NCBI RefSeq assembly: GCF_003858635.1
Contig: NZ_RQJO01000015.1
Span: 744,001 to 808,000, forward strand
Origin: Larkinella rosea
GTDB lineage: Bacteria > Bacteroidota > Bacteroidia > Cytophagales > Spirosomataceae
Reading direction: 5' to 3'
Length of the DNA: 64,000 nucleotides
Shown piece by piece: positions 34,701 through 42,769 of this stretch (within the stretch, counting starts at the first letter, position 1; each line of letters opens with the position of its first letter). The notes under the pieces are model-generated. The model did no database searches. It saw nothing but the letters and a program-made list of their open reading frames with translations, and was not told the DNA's origin. The translations under genes were made by a program, and so were the position numbers.

Positions 34701-35272
34701 GTCGCAATGAACAGGTCCAGATCGCCGTCGCGGTCGTAATCCAGAAAAGCCGCCATCGTGGAAAAACCGGTGTACGCCAGTCCGTAAGCCGCTGCGGATT
34801 CGGTAAAACCGCCTTTTCGATTGTTGATGTAGAGCCGGTTGGTCCGGCGCGCGTCGCCGTATACGCGCGCCGAGCACACGTACAAATCCGGGAAACCGTC
34901 GCCGTTGACATCCGCCACGGCCACGCCCGTCGCCCAGTTATCACCCCGGATGCCCGCCGATTCGGTGATATCTTTGAATTGTAAATTTCCCAGATTGAGG
35001 TACAGCCGGCTGGGCACCTGATTTCCACTGAAAAACAAATCCGGCAGCCCGTCGAGGTTGACGTCCAGCACCGCCACGCCCCCGCCGTTGTACACGTATT
35101 CGTAATCCAGCAGGTTGACGGAATCGTTCTCAGTGATCATGTTGGCGAACTGAATACCGCTTTTTTCAGCGGGAATCCGCTCAAAAACCGGCGGCTCTTC
35201 TTCCCGGTTCCGGCAGGAAAAAAGGAACAGTAAATTCAGCAGGTAAAAACCGGTAACAAGCAAGCGACGCAT
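31730..35272 (-). CDS. FG-GAP/ASPIC-UnbV surface lipoprotein
   Basis: 1180 residues. Lipoprotein signal with Cys near 20, followed by RNREEEPP, an acid-rich start as seen on surface-exported Bacteroidota lipoproteins. N-terminal FG-GAP propeller (about 55-500; LDVNLDGLPDLFFSG, ADVNGDGFPDLYV and so on), then an ASPIC/UnbV domain (about 515-600: LKLVGDSLNTAGLGAKVSLYAG, HFGLGKT), then a second propeller (about 640-1110). The calcium-loop DxDxDG repeats are many. It is the last gene after susC-susD, where a surface glycan-binding protein usually stands, so it probably binds the substrate outside the cell. A double hairpin separates it from susD. Confidence 0.9.
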   Translation of the reverse strand: MRRLLVTGFYLLNLLFLFSCRNREEEPPVFERIPAEKSGIQFANMITENDSVNLLDYEYVYNGGGVAVLDVNLDGLPDLFFSGNQVPSRLYLNLGNLQFKDITESAGIRGDNWATGVAVADVNGDGFPDLYVCSARVYGDARRTNRLYINNRKGGFTESAAAYGLAYTGFSTMAAFLDYDRDGDLDLFIATYANETWDTSVIHPKITDGSGKSADKLFQNNGNGTFTDVSKKAGMLIDGYGLGLAICDINNDNWPDIYVSNDYVDDDFIYLNNQNGTFTECAAKYLKHTSNFAMGNDIADINNDGLPDIMAVDMLPEDNERQKLFSGAKNYDKFMMTLAQGYLPSYMRNTLQLNNGNGTFSEIGQLAGVHATDWSWAPLLADFDNDGFKDLFISNGYPKDITNRDFSVYNKYAASPDAPNRLPENLSEQHRIMLRAVEELQGSKLQNYVFRNNGGDRPGDLTFTKKSDAWGLRELSFSNGAAYADLDNDGDLDLVVNNINDPVFLYKNRSNELKTNHYLRLKLVGDSLNTAGLGAKVSLYAGKNDVQYLENSPYRGFQSSVESVLHFGLGKTATADSLLIQWPDGKRTILRNVKANQVITVRHKDAVRGPVLPEKPKPVLFAEVAARLSIDFRHQENEYADFKVEHLLPHKYSQSGPGIAVGDVNGDGREDFFVGNSSGYPGKLFLQTADGRFTGKEFNLDQPLEDLGVLLFDADGDNDLDLFIVSGSNEQMAETSYYQPRLYRNDGQGNFSRDPSALPRITDSGSCVVAADYDRDGDLDLFVGGRVYPGKYPLPARSYILRNDGGKFSNVTDEVGGKALSRVGLVTSALWTDFDNDGQIDLMVAGEWMPVTVFKNDQGRFTNVSESLGLQHTRGWWNSLASGDFDNDGDMDYVLGNCGQNSRYKPTADEPIAVYAKDFDQNGTLDPVLTYYLQGQQQATHARDELIGQMNFMRRRFLKYADYAKSSFADLFMEEELKGAYVLTCDRFESVYLQNEGNGKFTLKPLPVQVQFAPLYGMTSLDVDQDGFLDLLTVGNSYATEVTIGRYDASIGLYLKGDGKGNFQPTPVTESGFTTTGDAKGLATLHTKTGQHLVLVTQNSGPLLAFSQPNQKPQRVLALQRTDAWAEITLANGQKRRQELAYGSTYLSQSARTLVLPVGVVSVTIYSFAGKARRVALTVS

Positions 35273-35311
35273 AGACTTACAATGACGGCAAAGTTTGTCC
35301 TTAGAAATGAA

Positions 35312-35374
35312 AATTCGTCAGTAGTTGCCCGGCTACTGACGAATTAGAATTACCCCCAAATCCCCTCAGGGGGT
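35312..35374 (-). terminator. Double hairpin between susD and the ASPIC gene
   Basis: In transcript order: a C/G-rich palindrome (CCCCC 35353-35357 pairing with GGGGG 35369-35373, with an alternative inner CCCCTCAGGGG pairing), then a perfect 13-bp stem (AATTCGTCAGTAG 35312-35324 and its complement 35333-35345) followed by a short T-run. It could stop or weaken transcription into the ASPIC gene. Confidence 0.6.
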
Positions 35375-35383
35375 TGATGTAAT

Positions 35384-36856
35384 TTACCAGCCCGGGTTTT
35401 GCTTCAAGACTCCTTTGTTGAGCAGGATTTCGTTTTCCGGAATCGGGAAATACAGGCGGTCGGGGCTGCTGGCTTTCACGATCTGGGCGGCATAGGTTGG
35501 GTCCCAGCGCAGCAGATCCAGCCAGCGAACGCCTTCAAACATCAGCTCCCGGCGTTTTTCGGCGCGAATCGCCTGCCGCATTTTTTCCTGCGTATCGACG
35601 TCGGCCAGCGTCAGCAACGGAATACCGGTGGTGCCCACGGGCAGCGTGGGGCGGAACCGGTTGGCAAAGTTGGGGTCCTGCGCCCGCGCCCGGAACGTAT
35701 TCAGAATGGCCAAAACCGCCTGTTTGTTGGTTTCGTAGCTGAGTTCGTTGAGGGCTTCGGCTTTGTTGAAATAAATTTCGCCCAACCGCAGCATCACCAG
35801 ATTGGCGCGCGCAATGCCTTCGTTGGCCCAAAGCGGCTGGGGCAGAAACTTGTTCGAGACTTTGTCGTCCTTGATCACGTTTTCGTAGCGAACATCCTTG
35901 CGCGGTTTTTCGTACTGCGCCACGGCGTCGTCGGTCGCCCGGAACTCGCCGTTGCCGTAATACCAGCCGTGAATCCCCATGTTGAAAAAACCGGGTCCGG
36001 CTTCGGCCTGAATTTCAAGAATAGCTTCGGCGCTGTTCTGATCGCCCAGAAACATGGTCGTCCACGGATTGGTCAGCGTAAACTGGTTGCTGTTGATGAT
36101 TTCATCGGACAGTTTGACGACTTCCGCCCAGTTTTTTTCCTGCAACCGAATCCGCGACAGGAAGCCTTTGGCCGCCCATTTGCTGGCCCGGCCCCGGCGT
36201 TCGTTGGCCGAAAACTGCGTCAGCGAATTCGGAAGGTTGGTTTCGGCCACCTGCAAATCTTTCACCACCTGCGCCAGCACTTCCGACTGCGGAACGCTCG
36301 GTTTCTGGTTTTCTTCCGGCAACGCGCCCGACGGAAAGTCCAGAATCAGCGGCACGTTGCGCCACAACATCGCCAGGTAGTAATACGAAAGTCCACGAAT
36401 AAAATGCGCTTCGCCCAGCACTTCATCCTTGCGTTTGTCGTTGGCGGTGGTGGCTCCGACGAATGCCGTTGGTGCAATGTCTTTTACTTTCTCCAGAAAA
36501 AGATTGGCGTTGGCGATCGTTACCCAGGGCGCATTAAAATACGTGTCCGTTGTGCCGTTGTTGACGCTGGACATATCGGTCCGGGTTTCCATCAGGTAAC
36601 CGAATTTCCCGGCGCCGGTGGTCAAATCGTCGGAATTCATGTCCAGCAGCATGTACGTACCCACGATGTGATTTTCGGTAAATAAGCGGTTATAGGTTCC
36701 GATCAGCCCCAGTTCGGCATCAGTGCCGTTTGAATAAAAACCGTCCTGCGCCAGTGCCGATTCGGGCTTCTGATCCAATGTGTTACAGCCATTTACGGCA
36801 AAACCGATCAGAAAAAGAGCCGCCAGCCGAAGCATTTTGTTGTTTAGTTTTTTCAT
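35384..36856 (-). CDS. susD: SusD/RagB family surface lipoprotein
   Basis: 490 residues. Lipoprotein signal with Cys near 24 (FAVNGCNTLDQKPES). The SusD-like N-terminal region (FYSNGTDAELGLIGTYNRLF), the TPR core (ARASKWAAKGFLSRIRLQEKNWAEVV type) and the C-terminal MRQAIRAEKRRELMFEGVRWLDLLRW and FPIPENEILLN motifs are all present. SusD acts as the lid over the SusC channel and binds the substrate outside. Gene order susC then susD with a 37-base gap is classic. The substrate is not indicated; gene symbol is by family only. Confidence 0.95.
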   Translation of the reverse strand: MKKLNNKMLRLAALFLIGFAVNGCNTLDQKPESALAQDGFYSNGTDAELGLIGTYNRLFTENHIVGTYMLLDMNSDDLTTGAGKFGYLMETRTDMSSVNNGTTDTYFNAPWVTIANANLFLEKVKDIAPTAFVGATTANDKRKDEVLGEAHFIRGLSYYYLAMLWRNVPLILDFPSGALPEENQKPSVPQSEVLAQVVKDLQVAETNLPNSLTQFSANERRGRASKWAAKGFLSRIRLQEKNWAEVVKLSDEIINSNQFTLTNPWTTMFLGDQNSAEAILEIQAEAGPGFFNMGIHGWYYGNGEFRATDDAVAQYEKPRKDVRYENVIKDDKVSNKFLPQPLWANEGIARANLVMLRLGEIYFNKAEALNELSYETNKQAVLAILNTFRARAQDPNFANRFRPTLPVGTTGIPLLTLADVDTQEKMRQAIRAEKRRELMFEGVRWLDLLRWDPTYAAQIVKASSPDRLYFPIPENEILLNKGVLKQNPGW

Positions 36857-36893
36857 GAGTACGAATGAAAAAGGAGAATGACGAATCTTGATC

Positions 36894-39800
36894 TTAAAAT
36901 GAAATGTTCAGGCCCAGCGTGTAGCTTTTTGGCTGCGGGAACGTCCCGTAGTCGTAGCCCATGGCCACGTTGCCGCCGATGCCCGAACCGGTGAAATGGC
37001 TCACTTCGGGATCATAACCTGTGTAGTTGGTGAACGTCAGCAGGTTATTCGACGAGAAGTAAATCCGCGCCGACGCAATTTTAAGCCGGTTCGTAAAAGT
37101 GCGGGGCAGGTTGTAACCCAGTGTCAGCGTTTTCAGGCGCAGGTACGAACCGTCTTCGAGCCAGCCGTTGTGGGGCAGCAGGTTGTTGGCGCTCCGGTTG
37201 TCGTAGAAAACGCCCGGATATTCCGTGACATCACCCGGTTTTTGCCACCGTTTGTCGAACGAAACCTGCGTGGTGTTGTAGCCAATCGTCGAATTCAGGT
37301 CGCGGTTCAGGCCTTCCATCCACTTCCGCGTCTGGTTGTAAATCTTATTGCCATACGACCATTGAAAGAAGATGCTTAGGTCAAACCCCTTGTAACCGAA
37401 TGAGTTGGTCAAGCCGCCGATGTGTTTCGGCAGCGGACTTCCCATGATCACGCGGTCGAGGCTGTTGACGGCTCCGCCCGATTTATCCTGATCGACAATG
37501 ACGACCGTGCCGTTTTCGGGATTCACGTTTTTCTCCCGTTCATACACCCAGAACGAAATGGGTTGACCGACGCGAATCAGCGTGGCTTCGTTCACCGCAA
37601 TGTCCTGCCCGGCTACCAGCGACAGTACTTTGTTGCGGTTCATGCTGAAATTCAGGCTGGTATTCCAGGTAAAATCGCCGGTCAGGTTGACCGTATTGAT
37701 ACCCAGTTCGAACCCTTTGTTTTCCATTCTTCCGATGTTGGTCAGCGTGGAGCCAAAACCGGAGGTGCGGGGCAGCGGAATATCGAGCAACAGATCCTTG
37801 GTGGTTTTGATGTAATAATCGGCGGTCAGATTCAGGCGGTTATTCAAAAAACCGACGTCGGCACCGACGTTAAACTGGGCGGTTTGTTCCCAGGAAAAAT
37901 CAGCATTGGGAATGTTGTTGGCCACCGCGCCCAAGCGGTTCAGGTAGTTGCGACCGGTATTGGCACCCCCGCCGACGCCAAAGGTGCCGATGTAGGAGTA
38001 GTTTCCGATTTCCTGATTTCCCGTAATTCCGTAGCTCGTCCGCAGTTTCAGGTTGCTGACGGTCGTCGACGATTTCATAAACTCTTCTTCCGTCAAATTC
38101 CAGCCGACCGAGGCCGAAGGGAAAAAACCGTATTTGTTGTTGGCCCCAAACCGCGACGAACCGTCGATCCGGGCATTGACCGACAACAGGTATTTGCTCT
38201 TGTAATTGTAGTTCAACCGGCCGAAGTAGGAGGCAATTCCCCAGGATTCCGCGCCGGAGGTCGAGCTCAAAATGGTAGAACCGCCATTCAGCGTCGTGAT
38301 GTTTTTGCTGACAAAACCGCCGACGTACGAAAACGCTTCTTCCAGGCGGGATTCCTGAAAACTGGTCCCCAGCAAGGCCTGGAATTTGTGGTCTTTTCCT
38401 AAATTAAAATCGTAGGTAAAATAATTTTCCGTCAACCACAACACTTCATTGAAATTCCGAACACTGCCCGATCCGGTACCATTCCCCTGCACAGCGGCCT
38501 GAAATGGTTCGTAGAAAAAGTCTTCGTTCTCGAAGCGAACGTCCGTTCCGACCTGCGTCCGGAAGCGCAGCCCTTTGATGATTTCCCATTCGGCAAACAG
38601 ATTACCAATTAATCGAAGCGTCTTGTTATCAAGGTGTTGTGCCAGCGCCATCGCTACCGGATTGGCGATCAGCGGAGCCAGCGGATCGAACGAATATTCG
38701 CCGTTGGGCAGGTAGATGGGCGTGGCCGGGCTACGCGTCAGCGCTGTTGTCAACACCGGCGAACCGTAGAGGTGATTACCACCCGCATCCGAGCGGGGCG
38801 TTCCGTTGTTGCGGAGCCGGTTGTTGTCGGTAAAACTGACCATCAGGCTATTCCCGATTTTGATCTTGTTATTGATTTTCTGATCCAGATTGACACGGAG
38901 CGTGTAGCGCTTAAACCGCGAATCGATCAGAACGCCTTGCTGGTCCATGTAACCCGCGCTCAGCATATACTGCGTTTTTTCGGTGCCGCCCCGGGTCGAA
39001 AGGTTGATGTTGGCGGTGGGTGCGCTGCGCAAAACCGCATCCTGCCAGTCGGTGTTGATGGTGGGATTGCGGATAAATTCCTGCGTAAAAACCGGTGCGG
39101 CTTTGATGGACGCCAGACCTTCGTTCGACAGGGTCGCGAAGTCGGACGCGCCCAGCACTTTGTAGCGGCTGGTCGATTGCGAAAAACCGTAGTAGCTCGT
39201 CAAATCGATCTGTTGCTTGCCAGCTTTGCCGCGTTTGGTCGTCACCAGCACCACGCCGTTGGCCGCCCGCGCCCCGTAAATAGAGGTCGACGCGGCATCT
39301 TTCAGGATTTCAATCGACTCAATGTCCGCCGGATTGATGTTCGACATCCCGTTGATCCGTTCTTCGCCGGTTTGCTGGTTGAACGTCTGCGTGTTGTTAA
39401 TCGGAATCCCGTCCACGACATACAACGGCTCGTTGCCCGCGCCCAGCGACGAGGTGCCACGAATCCGGATGGAAACGCCCCCGCCCGGTGCGCCGGTATT
39501 ATTCGTGACCTGCACGCCCGAAGCCCGGCCCTGAAGCGCCTGATCCAGACCGACCAGCGGCATGTCTTTGATCTCTTTCGCCGTTACCGTTGCAATGGCG
39601 CTGGTAACTTCAGCTTTCGTCTGCGTTCCGTAACCGACCACCTGCACTTCGCTCAAAAGTCGTTCATCCGTCGCGAGCTGCACGTTGATCACCGAGCGGT
39701 TATTGACCGGAACTTCTTTGGACAGGAACCCGATGTACGAGAAAATGAGCGTTCCGTTCGGATTCGGCACGTTGATGACGTAATTGCCTTCGGCGTCGGT

Positions 39801-40379
39801 CGTGACGCCACTCGTCGAACCTTTGATGATGACGTTGACACCCACCAGCCCGTCGCCGTTGTCGGACGTTACGCGGCCCCGCACGTTGATGGCGGTTTTT
39901 CGCTCCAGCCGGGCCATCAAATCCAGGTTGACGCGGGCCTGCAAGGGGTTGAAAAGGGCGTTGTCCAGCAGGGGAATCGTCGTAGACCGCGCGGCTTCGA
40001 TGCTCTCCGGGCGGTTTTCTTTCCGGTTTTCTTTGGGCGGAACCACCACGTAAACATGGTCTTTCACCTTTTCAAATTGGAGATTCAGCGGTTCCAGCAA
40101 ATTCTGGAGCGCGTCCTCGATCCGGGCGGGCGCGTTGGCCTGCCGGGTTACAAACTTGTTATCGACGGTCTGGAGATTGTAGATCACCGACGCATTATAC
40201 CGCGTACCCAACTCATTCAGAGCCTGTTTGAGCGGTTTGTGTAATTCCGTCAATACTTTTTTCTCGACCGGCGATTTGTCAATCGAAGCCGTTACCTGGG
40301 CGTATCCCTGCCAGCTTATAACCGCCTGGAGGAACAGACAGAACGATAGCTTGCGCAATGAGTATCGGTTCTTATTCAT
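36894..40379 (-). CDS. susC: SusC/RagA TonB-dependent receptor with STN signalling domain
   Basis: 1161 residues. Signal peptide to about 27, STN domain (about 45-115, KKVLTELHKPLKQALNELG to HVYVVVPP), CarboxypepD_reg-like domain (about 165-245, VRGRVTSDNGDGLVGVNVII), plug (DMPLVGLDQALQGRASGVQV, IRIRGTSSLGAGNEPLYVVDGIP), then a 22-strand barrel ending KSYTLGLNISF. It imports large substrates through the outer membrane with TonB energy. The STN domain is the part that passes the signal to FecR, whose gene is only 12 bases upstream, so this is a sensor-type receptor. Confidence 0.97.
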   Translation of the reverse strand: MNKNRYSLRKLSFCLFLQAVISWQGYAQVTASIDKSPVEKKVLTELHKPLKQALNELGTRYNASVIYNLQTVDNKFVTRQANAPARIEDALQNLLEPLNLQFEKVKDHVYVVVPPKENRKENRPESIEAARSTTIPLLDNALFNPLQARVNLDLMARLERKTAINVRGRVTSDNGDGLVGVNVIIKGSTSGVTTDAEGNYVINVPNPNGTLIFSYIGFLSKEVPVNNRSVINVQLATDERLLSEVQVVGYGTQTKAEVTSAIATVTAKEIKDMPLVGLDQALQGRASGVQVTNNTGAPGGGVSIRIRGTSSLGAGNEPLYVVDGIPINNTQTFNQQTGEERINGMSNINPADIESIEILKDAASTSIYGARAANGVVLVTTKRGKAGKQQIDLTSYYGFSQSTSRYKVLGASDFATLSNEGLASIKAAPVFTQEFIRNPTINTDWQDAVLRSAPTANINLSTRGGTEKTQYMLSAGYMDQQGVLIDSRFKRYTLRVNLDQKINNKIKIGNSLMVSFTDNNRLRNNGTPRSDAGGNHLYGSPVLTTALTRSPATPIYLPNGEYSFDPLAPLIANPVAMALAQHLDNKTLRLIGNLFAEWEIIKGLRFRTQVGTDVRFENEDFFYEPFQAAVQGNGTGSGSVRNFNEVLWLTENYFTYDFNLGKDHKFQALLGTSFQESRLEEAFSYVGGFVSKNITTLNGGSTILSSTSGAESWGIASYFGRLNYNYKSKYLLSVNARIDGSSRFGANNKYGFFPSASVGWNLTEEEFMKSSTTVSNLKLRTSYGITGNQEIGNYSYIGTFGVGGGANTGRNYLNRLGAVANNIPNADFSWEQTAQFNVGADVGFLNNRLNLTADYYIKTTKDLLLDIPLPRTSGFGSTLTNIGRMENKGFELGINTVNLTGDFTWNTSLNFSMNRNKVLSLVAGQDIAVNEATLIRVGQPISFWVYEREKNVNPENGTVVIVDQDKSGGAVNSLDRVIMGSPLPKHIGGLTNSFGYKGFDLSIFFQWSYGNKIYNQTRKWMEGLNRDLNSTIGYNTTQVSFDKRWQKPGDVTEYPGVFYDNRSANNLLPHNGWLEDGSYLRLKTLTLGYNLPRTFTNRLKIASARIYFSSNNLLTFTNYTGYDPEVSHFTGSGIGGNVAMGYDYGTFPQPKSYTLGLNISF

Positions 40380-40391
40380 GAGGTGAAATTC

Positions 40392-41459
40392 TTAAGGGTG
40401 ATCGGATAAAGGAATGCTATTCTCAATAACTACCTGATTATCAGTCCGGATGATGCGCAGATTCGACGATTTGGCCAGAACCGTCAACAGTACATCCAGG
40501 TTATCGCTCGGAATGGTGCCGACCAGTTTCTGGTTGGCTTTCACATTATCTTTGAAAATCACATCGACGCCGTAGGTGTCTTCGATCATTTCGCCGACTT
40601 TGTAAAGGGGCGTATTTTCAAAAACCAGCACTTTATTGCGCCAGGACGTCAGCGCTTCGGCGTTCACCTGATTCTTGACGACTTTTTTGTCTTTCCGGAA
40701 ATATTCCACCGTCTCGCCGGGCACCATCATCACCCGGTTAGTATCTTTCTCCGACATGATGTTGACTTTGACCTTGCCGGAATTGAGCACCACGTTGGTT
40801 TTGTCGTTGCGGTTAAAAACGTTAAACCGCGTTCCCAGCACCTCGACGTCCAGGTCGGACGTGTGCACCACAAACCGGGCGTTGTTTACCTTGTGCCTGA
40901 CATCGAAAAACGCTTCGCCGTCAATCCAGACCTCGCGATCGTGTTTCCCGCCCCAGTTGGGTGCGTGCCGTAATTTGGTGTTGCCATTCAGTGTTACCAC
41001 CGAACTGTCGGGGAGTGTAAACGTGCGGTTTTCACCGTAAGCGGTTTGGTAACTAATAAGCTCCTTCGCAGTGCGGTTCAAGTAGAAATAGGTGCCTCCC
41101 GCCAGCACCAGCAAACCCGCCAGCGAAGCCGCCACCCATCCCGGCCAGCGGTTCCACCAGGTTGTTTGGGTACTATCTGACCATAAAGGTTTTACGGATG
41201 ATTCATTTGCACCGATGGACACCAGCAGCCGTTCCAGCTCCCGGTTTTTCTGCTCCTCCGAAACAACCGGTTTTTGCGGAGTAAGCAGCGAAATCAGCGC
41301 CCTTGCTTCGTCGATTTCGCGTTGTTTTTCGGGATGTTCCCGGATGAAATGCTCCCAAAACTGAACCGCTTCGGCATTCGTGCCGGACACGAAGGCCTGA
41401 AATGATTCATCGGTGGCAAAATCCTCGCTGGTGTAGTGTATGTAATGGGATGGATGCAT
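40392..41459 (-). CDS. FecR family anti-sigma factor (full-length form)
   Basis: 355 residues from the ATG at 41459 (MHPSHYIHYTSEDFATDESF); 14 upstream in-frame codons give a poor N-terminus. Cytoplasmic anti-sigma region, transmembrane helix WVAASLAGLLVLAGGTYFYL, FecR domain (TLPDSSVVTLNGNTKLRHAPNW to VEVLGTRFNVFNRN) and a C-terminal DUF4974/STN-partner domain (VGEMIEDTYGVDVIFKDN). It would hold the sigma factor until the SusC receptor signals. Second gene after sigma, with a nested palindrome between them. Confidence 0.95.
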   Translation of the reverse strand: MHPSHYIHYTSEDFATDESFQAFVSGTNAEAVQFWEHFIREHPEKQREIDEARALISLLTPQKPVVSEEQKNRELERLLVSIGANESSVKPLWSDSTQTTWWNRWPGWVAASLAGLLVLAGGTYFYLNRTAKELISYQTAYGENRTFTLPDSSVVTLNGNTKLRHAPNWGGKHDREVWIDGEAFFDVRHKVNNARFVVHTSDLDVEVLGTRFNVFNRNDKTNVVLNSGKVKVNIMSEKDTNRVMMVPGETVEYFRKDKKVVKNQVNAEALTSWRNKVLVFENTPLYKVGEMIEDTYGVDVIFKDNVKANQKLVGTIPSDNLDVLLTVLAKSSNLRIIRTDNQVVIENSIPLSDHP

Positions 41460-41630
41460 AACGAAAGCGCTTAGAACGAGCGAAAAGATGAAGAATGACA
41501 AACCGGGTTTCGTCCTCTTTTGCTAATAGGACAGCGGGTTTGCAGTTATATACTCAAAATATTTTTGGGCAAATTGTCCGGCAGTTTTACACCGGTTTTT
41601 AGGAAATAAATGGAGCCATTTCGAAAGCAT

Positions 41631-41759
41631 TTTATCAGCCCACGGTTTGAACCGTGGGACCATCAGACGGCAATTTTCCGCCAATAAAAACCGTTTAAAC
41701 GGTTTCTGGATGGGAGCCAGATTTTCCGTTTTCCACGGTTAAAACCGTGGGCTGATAAA
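41631..41759. repeat. Nested palindromic element, CCACGG class, copy 2 (between sigma and fecR)
   Basis: Outer arms (41631-41658 and 41732-41759) share TTTATCAGCCCACGGTTT and are nearly perfect complements; each arm contains a CCACGGTT-AACCGTGG palindrome. Inside is AAACCGTTTAAACGGTTT (41688-41705). Copy 1 is at 30688-30839. This copy lies 25 bases after the sigma stop codon. The remaining bases 41460-41630 show no gene. Confidence 0.9.
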
Positions 41760-41784
41760 TCCCTGGGAAATAATTGATTGAAAA

Positions 41785-42453
41785 TCAGGAAGCAAAGAAA
41801 TAGACAATCAGCAACGCGAGCGGGCTGGCGTATTTGCCGTCGAAATAGGCGCTGTCGAGCACCGGGCGGAGCGCGGTCGATGAGGGCGGAACCAGGGCGG
41901 TTTTGTGTTCTTTCAGACTTTTTAGACTCTGATGAATCAGATTCCGGACCGACTGGACGTTGAGCGCCATCACATCCGCAATTTTTTCGTAATCGAGCCC
42001 TTCGTAAAACTTCAGAAAAAGCGCTTCCCGCTGCCGTTTGGAGAGCTGGTTCAGGCAATGCGCCAGTGCTTCGCCCTGTTCTTTGGAAATCTGGGCGGCA
42101 ATCAGGAAATCTTCGTGTGAAAATGTGATGTCAAATTCATAGAGGTAATCGGCCTGAATGCTCTTCTTTTTATTGGCCGACACGGCTTCGTCGCTGATGT
42201 GCCGTTGCAGCGCTTTAAGCAAATAGGCTCGGACAAACCGGATTTCACCCAATTGTTCGCGCCGGGTCCAGAGTTTCAGAAACACATTCTGGATGCAATC
42301 CTGCACCAAATCTTCATCCCGGACGAGCTTCATTCCGTAGTAATACAGGCTGTCGTAATGCTCCCTGAAAATATGCGCCAGGGCGTTGGAGTCTCCATTT
42401 CGGAAATTTCTCCAAACCGCATTTTCCGCCGTATGTTCACTAGGGGTTTCCAT
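41785..42453 (-). CDS. ECF-type RNA polymerase sigma factor with hydrophobic C-terminal tail
   Basis: 222 residues. Region 2 (AHIFREHYDSLYYYGMKLV, DCIQNVFLKLWTRREQL) and region 4 (LSKRQREALFLKFYEGLDYEKIADVM, NVQSVRNLIHQSLKSLKEH) of an ECF sigma factor. After region 4 comes an extra 40-residue tail that ends in a hydrophobic stretch, SPLALLIVYFFAS. Such a tail is longer than a minimal ECF factor needs and might attach to membrane or FecR. It heads the sigma-fecR-susC-susD operon. Confidence 0.93.
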   Translation of the reverse strand: METPSEHTAENAVWRNFRNGDSNALAHIFREHYDSLYYYGMKLVRDEDLVQDCIQNVFLKLWTRREQLGEIRFVRAYLLKALQRHISDEAVSANKKKSIQADYLYEFDITFSHEDFLIAAQISKEQGEALAHCLNQLSKRQREALFLKFYEGLDYEKIADVMALNVQSVRNLIHQSLKSLKEHKTALVPPSSTALRPVLDSAYFDGKYASPLALLIVYFFAS

Positions 42454-42769
42454 TACGCTAAAATCAATACCTTGAAATTACTTTGCTGAATTGTACTATT
42501 GTAGGAAATGCTTGCCCGGTTGGATCGCTGAAAAACGCAATTGGTTTACAAAGAGATAAAGAAATTTCTATTTTTTCCAAAAAAAAAGATAAAAACTGCT
42601 TTCGTGGTTTCCAGACCGTATCCGATTTTTTTGAATAGATGTAAAAAATACATTTATTATCTCAGGTAAAATCAAAAACCAGCTTAGAAGGAACTCCCGA
42701 AATATTGTACTATTTGGTTATTCAAGCCAGATGACTAGAATAGATAACAGGCGGTTTTTCGGGAGCTGA
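42454..42769. other. Intergenic region, AT-rich, no gene seen
   Basis: 315 bases between the sigma gene and the isomerase-like gene. It is AT-rich and should contain the sigma operon promoter. The only structure I see is an inverted repeat ACTCCCGAAA near 42693 against TTTCGGGAGC near 42758. No reading frame of interest. Confidence 0.5.

Noticed and set aside
35399-36685. 428-codon plus frame opposite susD
   Set aside because: Same mirror effect; susD has all family motifs and the antisense product has none.
38634-40244. 536-codon open frame on the plus strand opposite susC
   Set aside because: It is a mirror frame of the highly GC-biased susC gene; the product is Arg/Val/His-rich with no domain, while susC on the other strand is intact.
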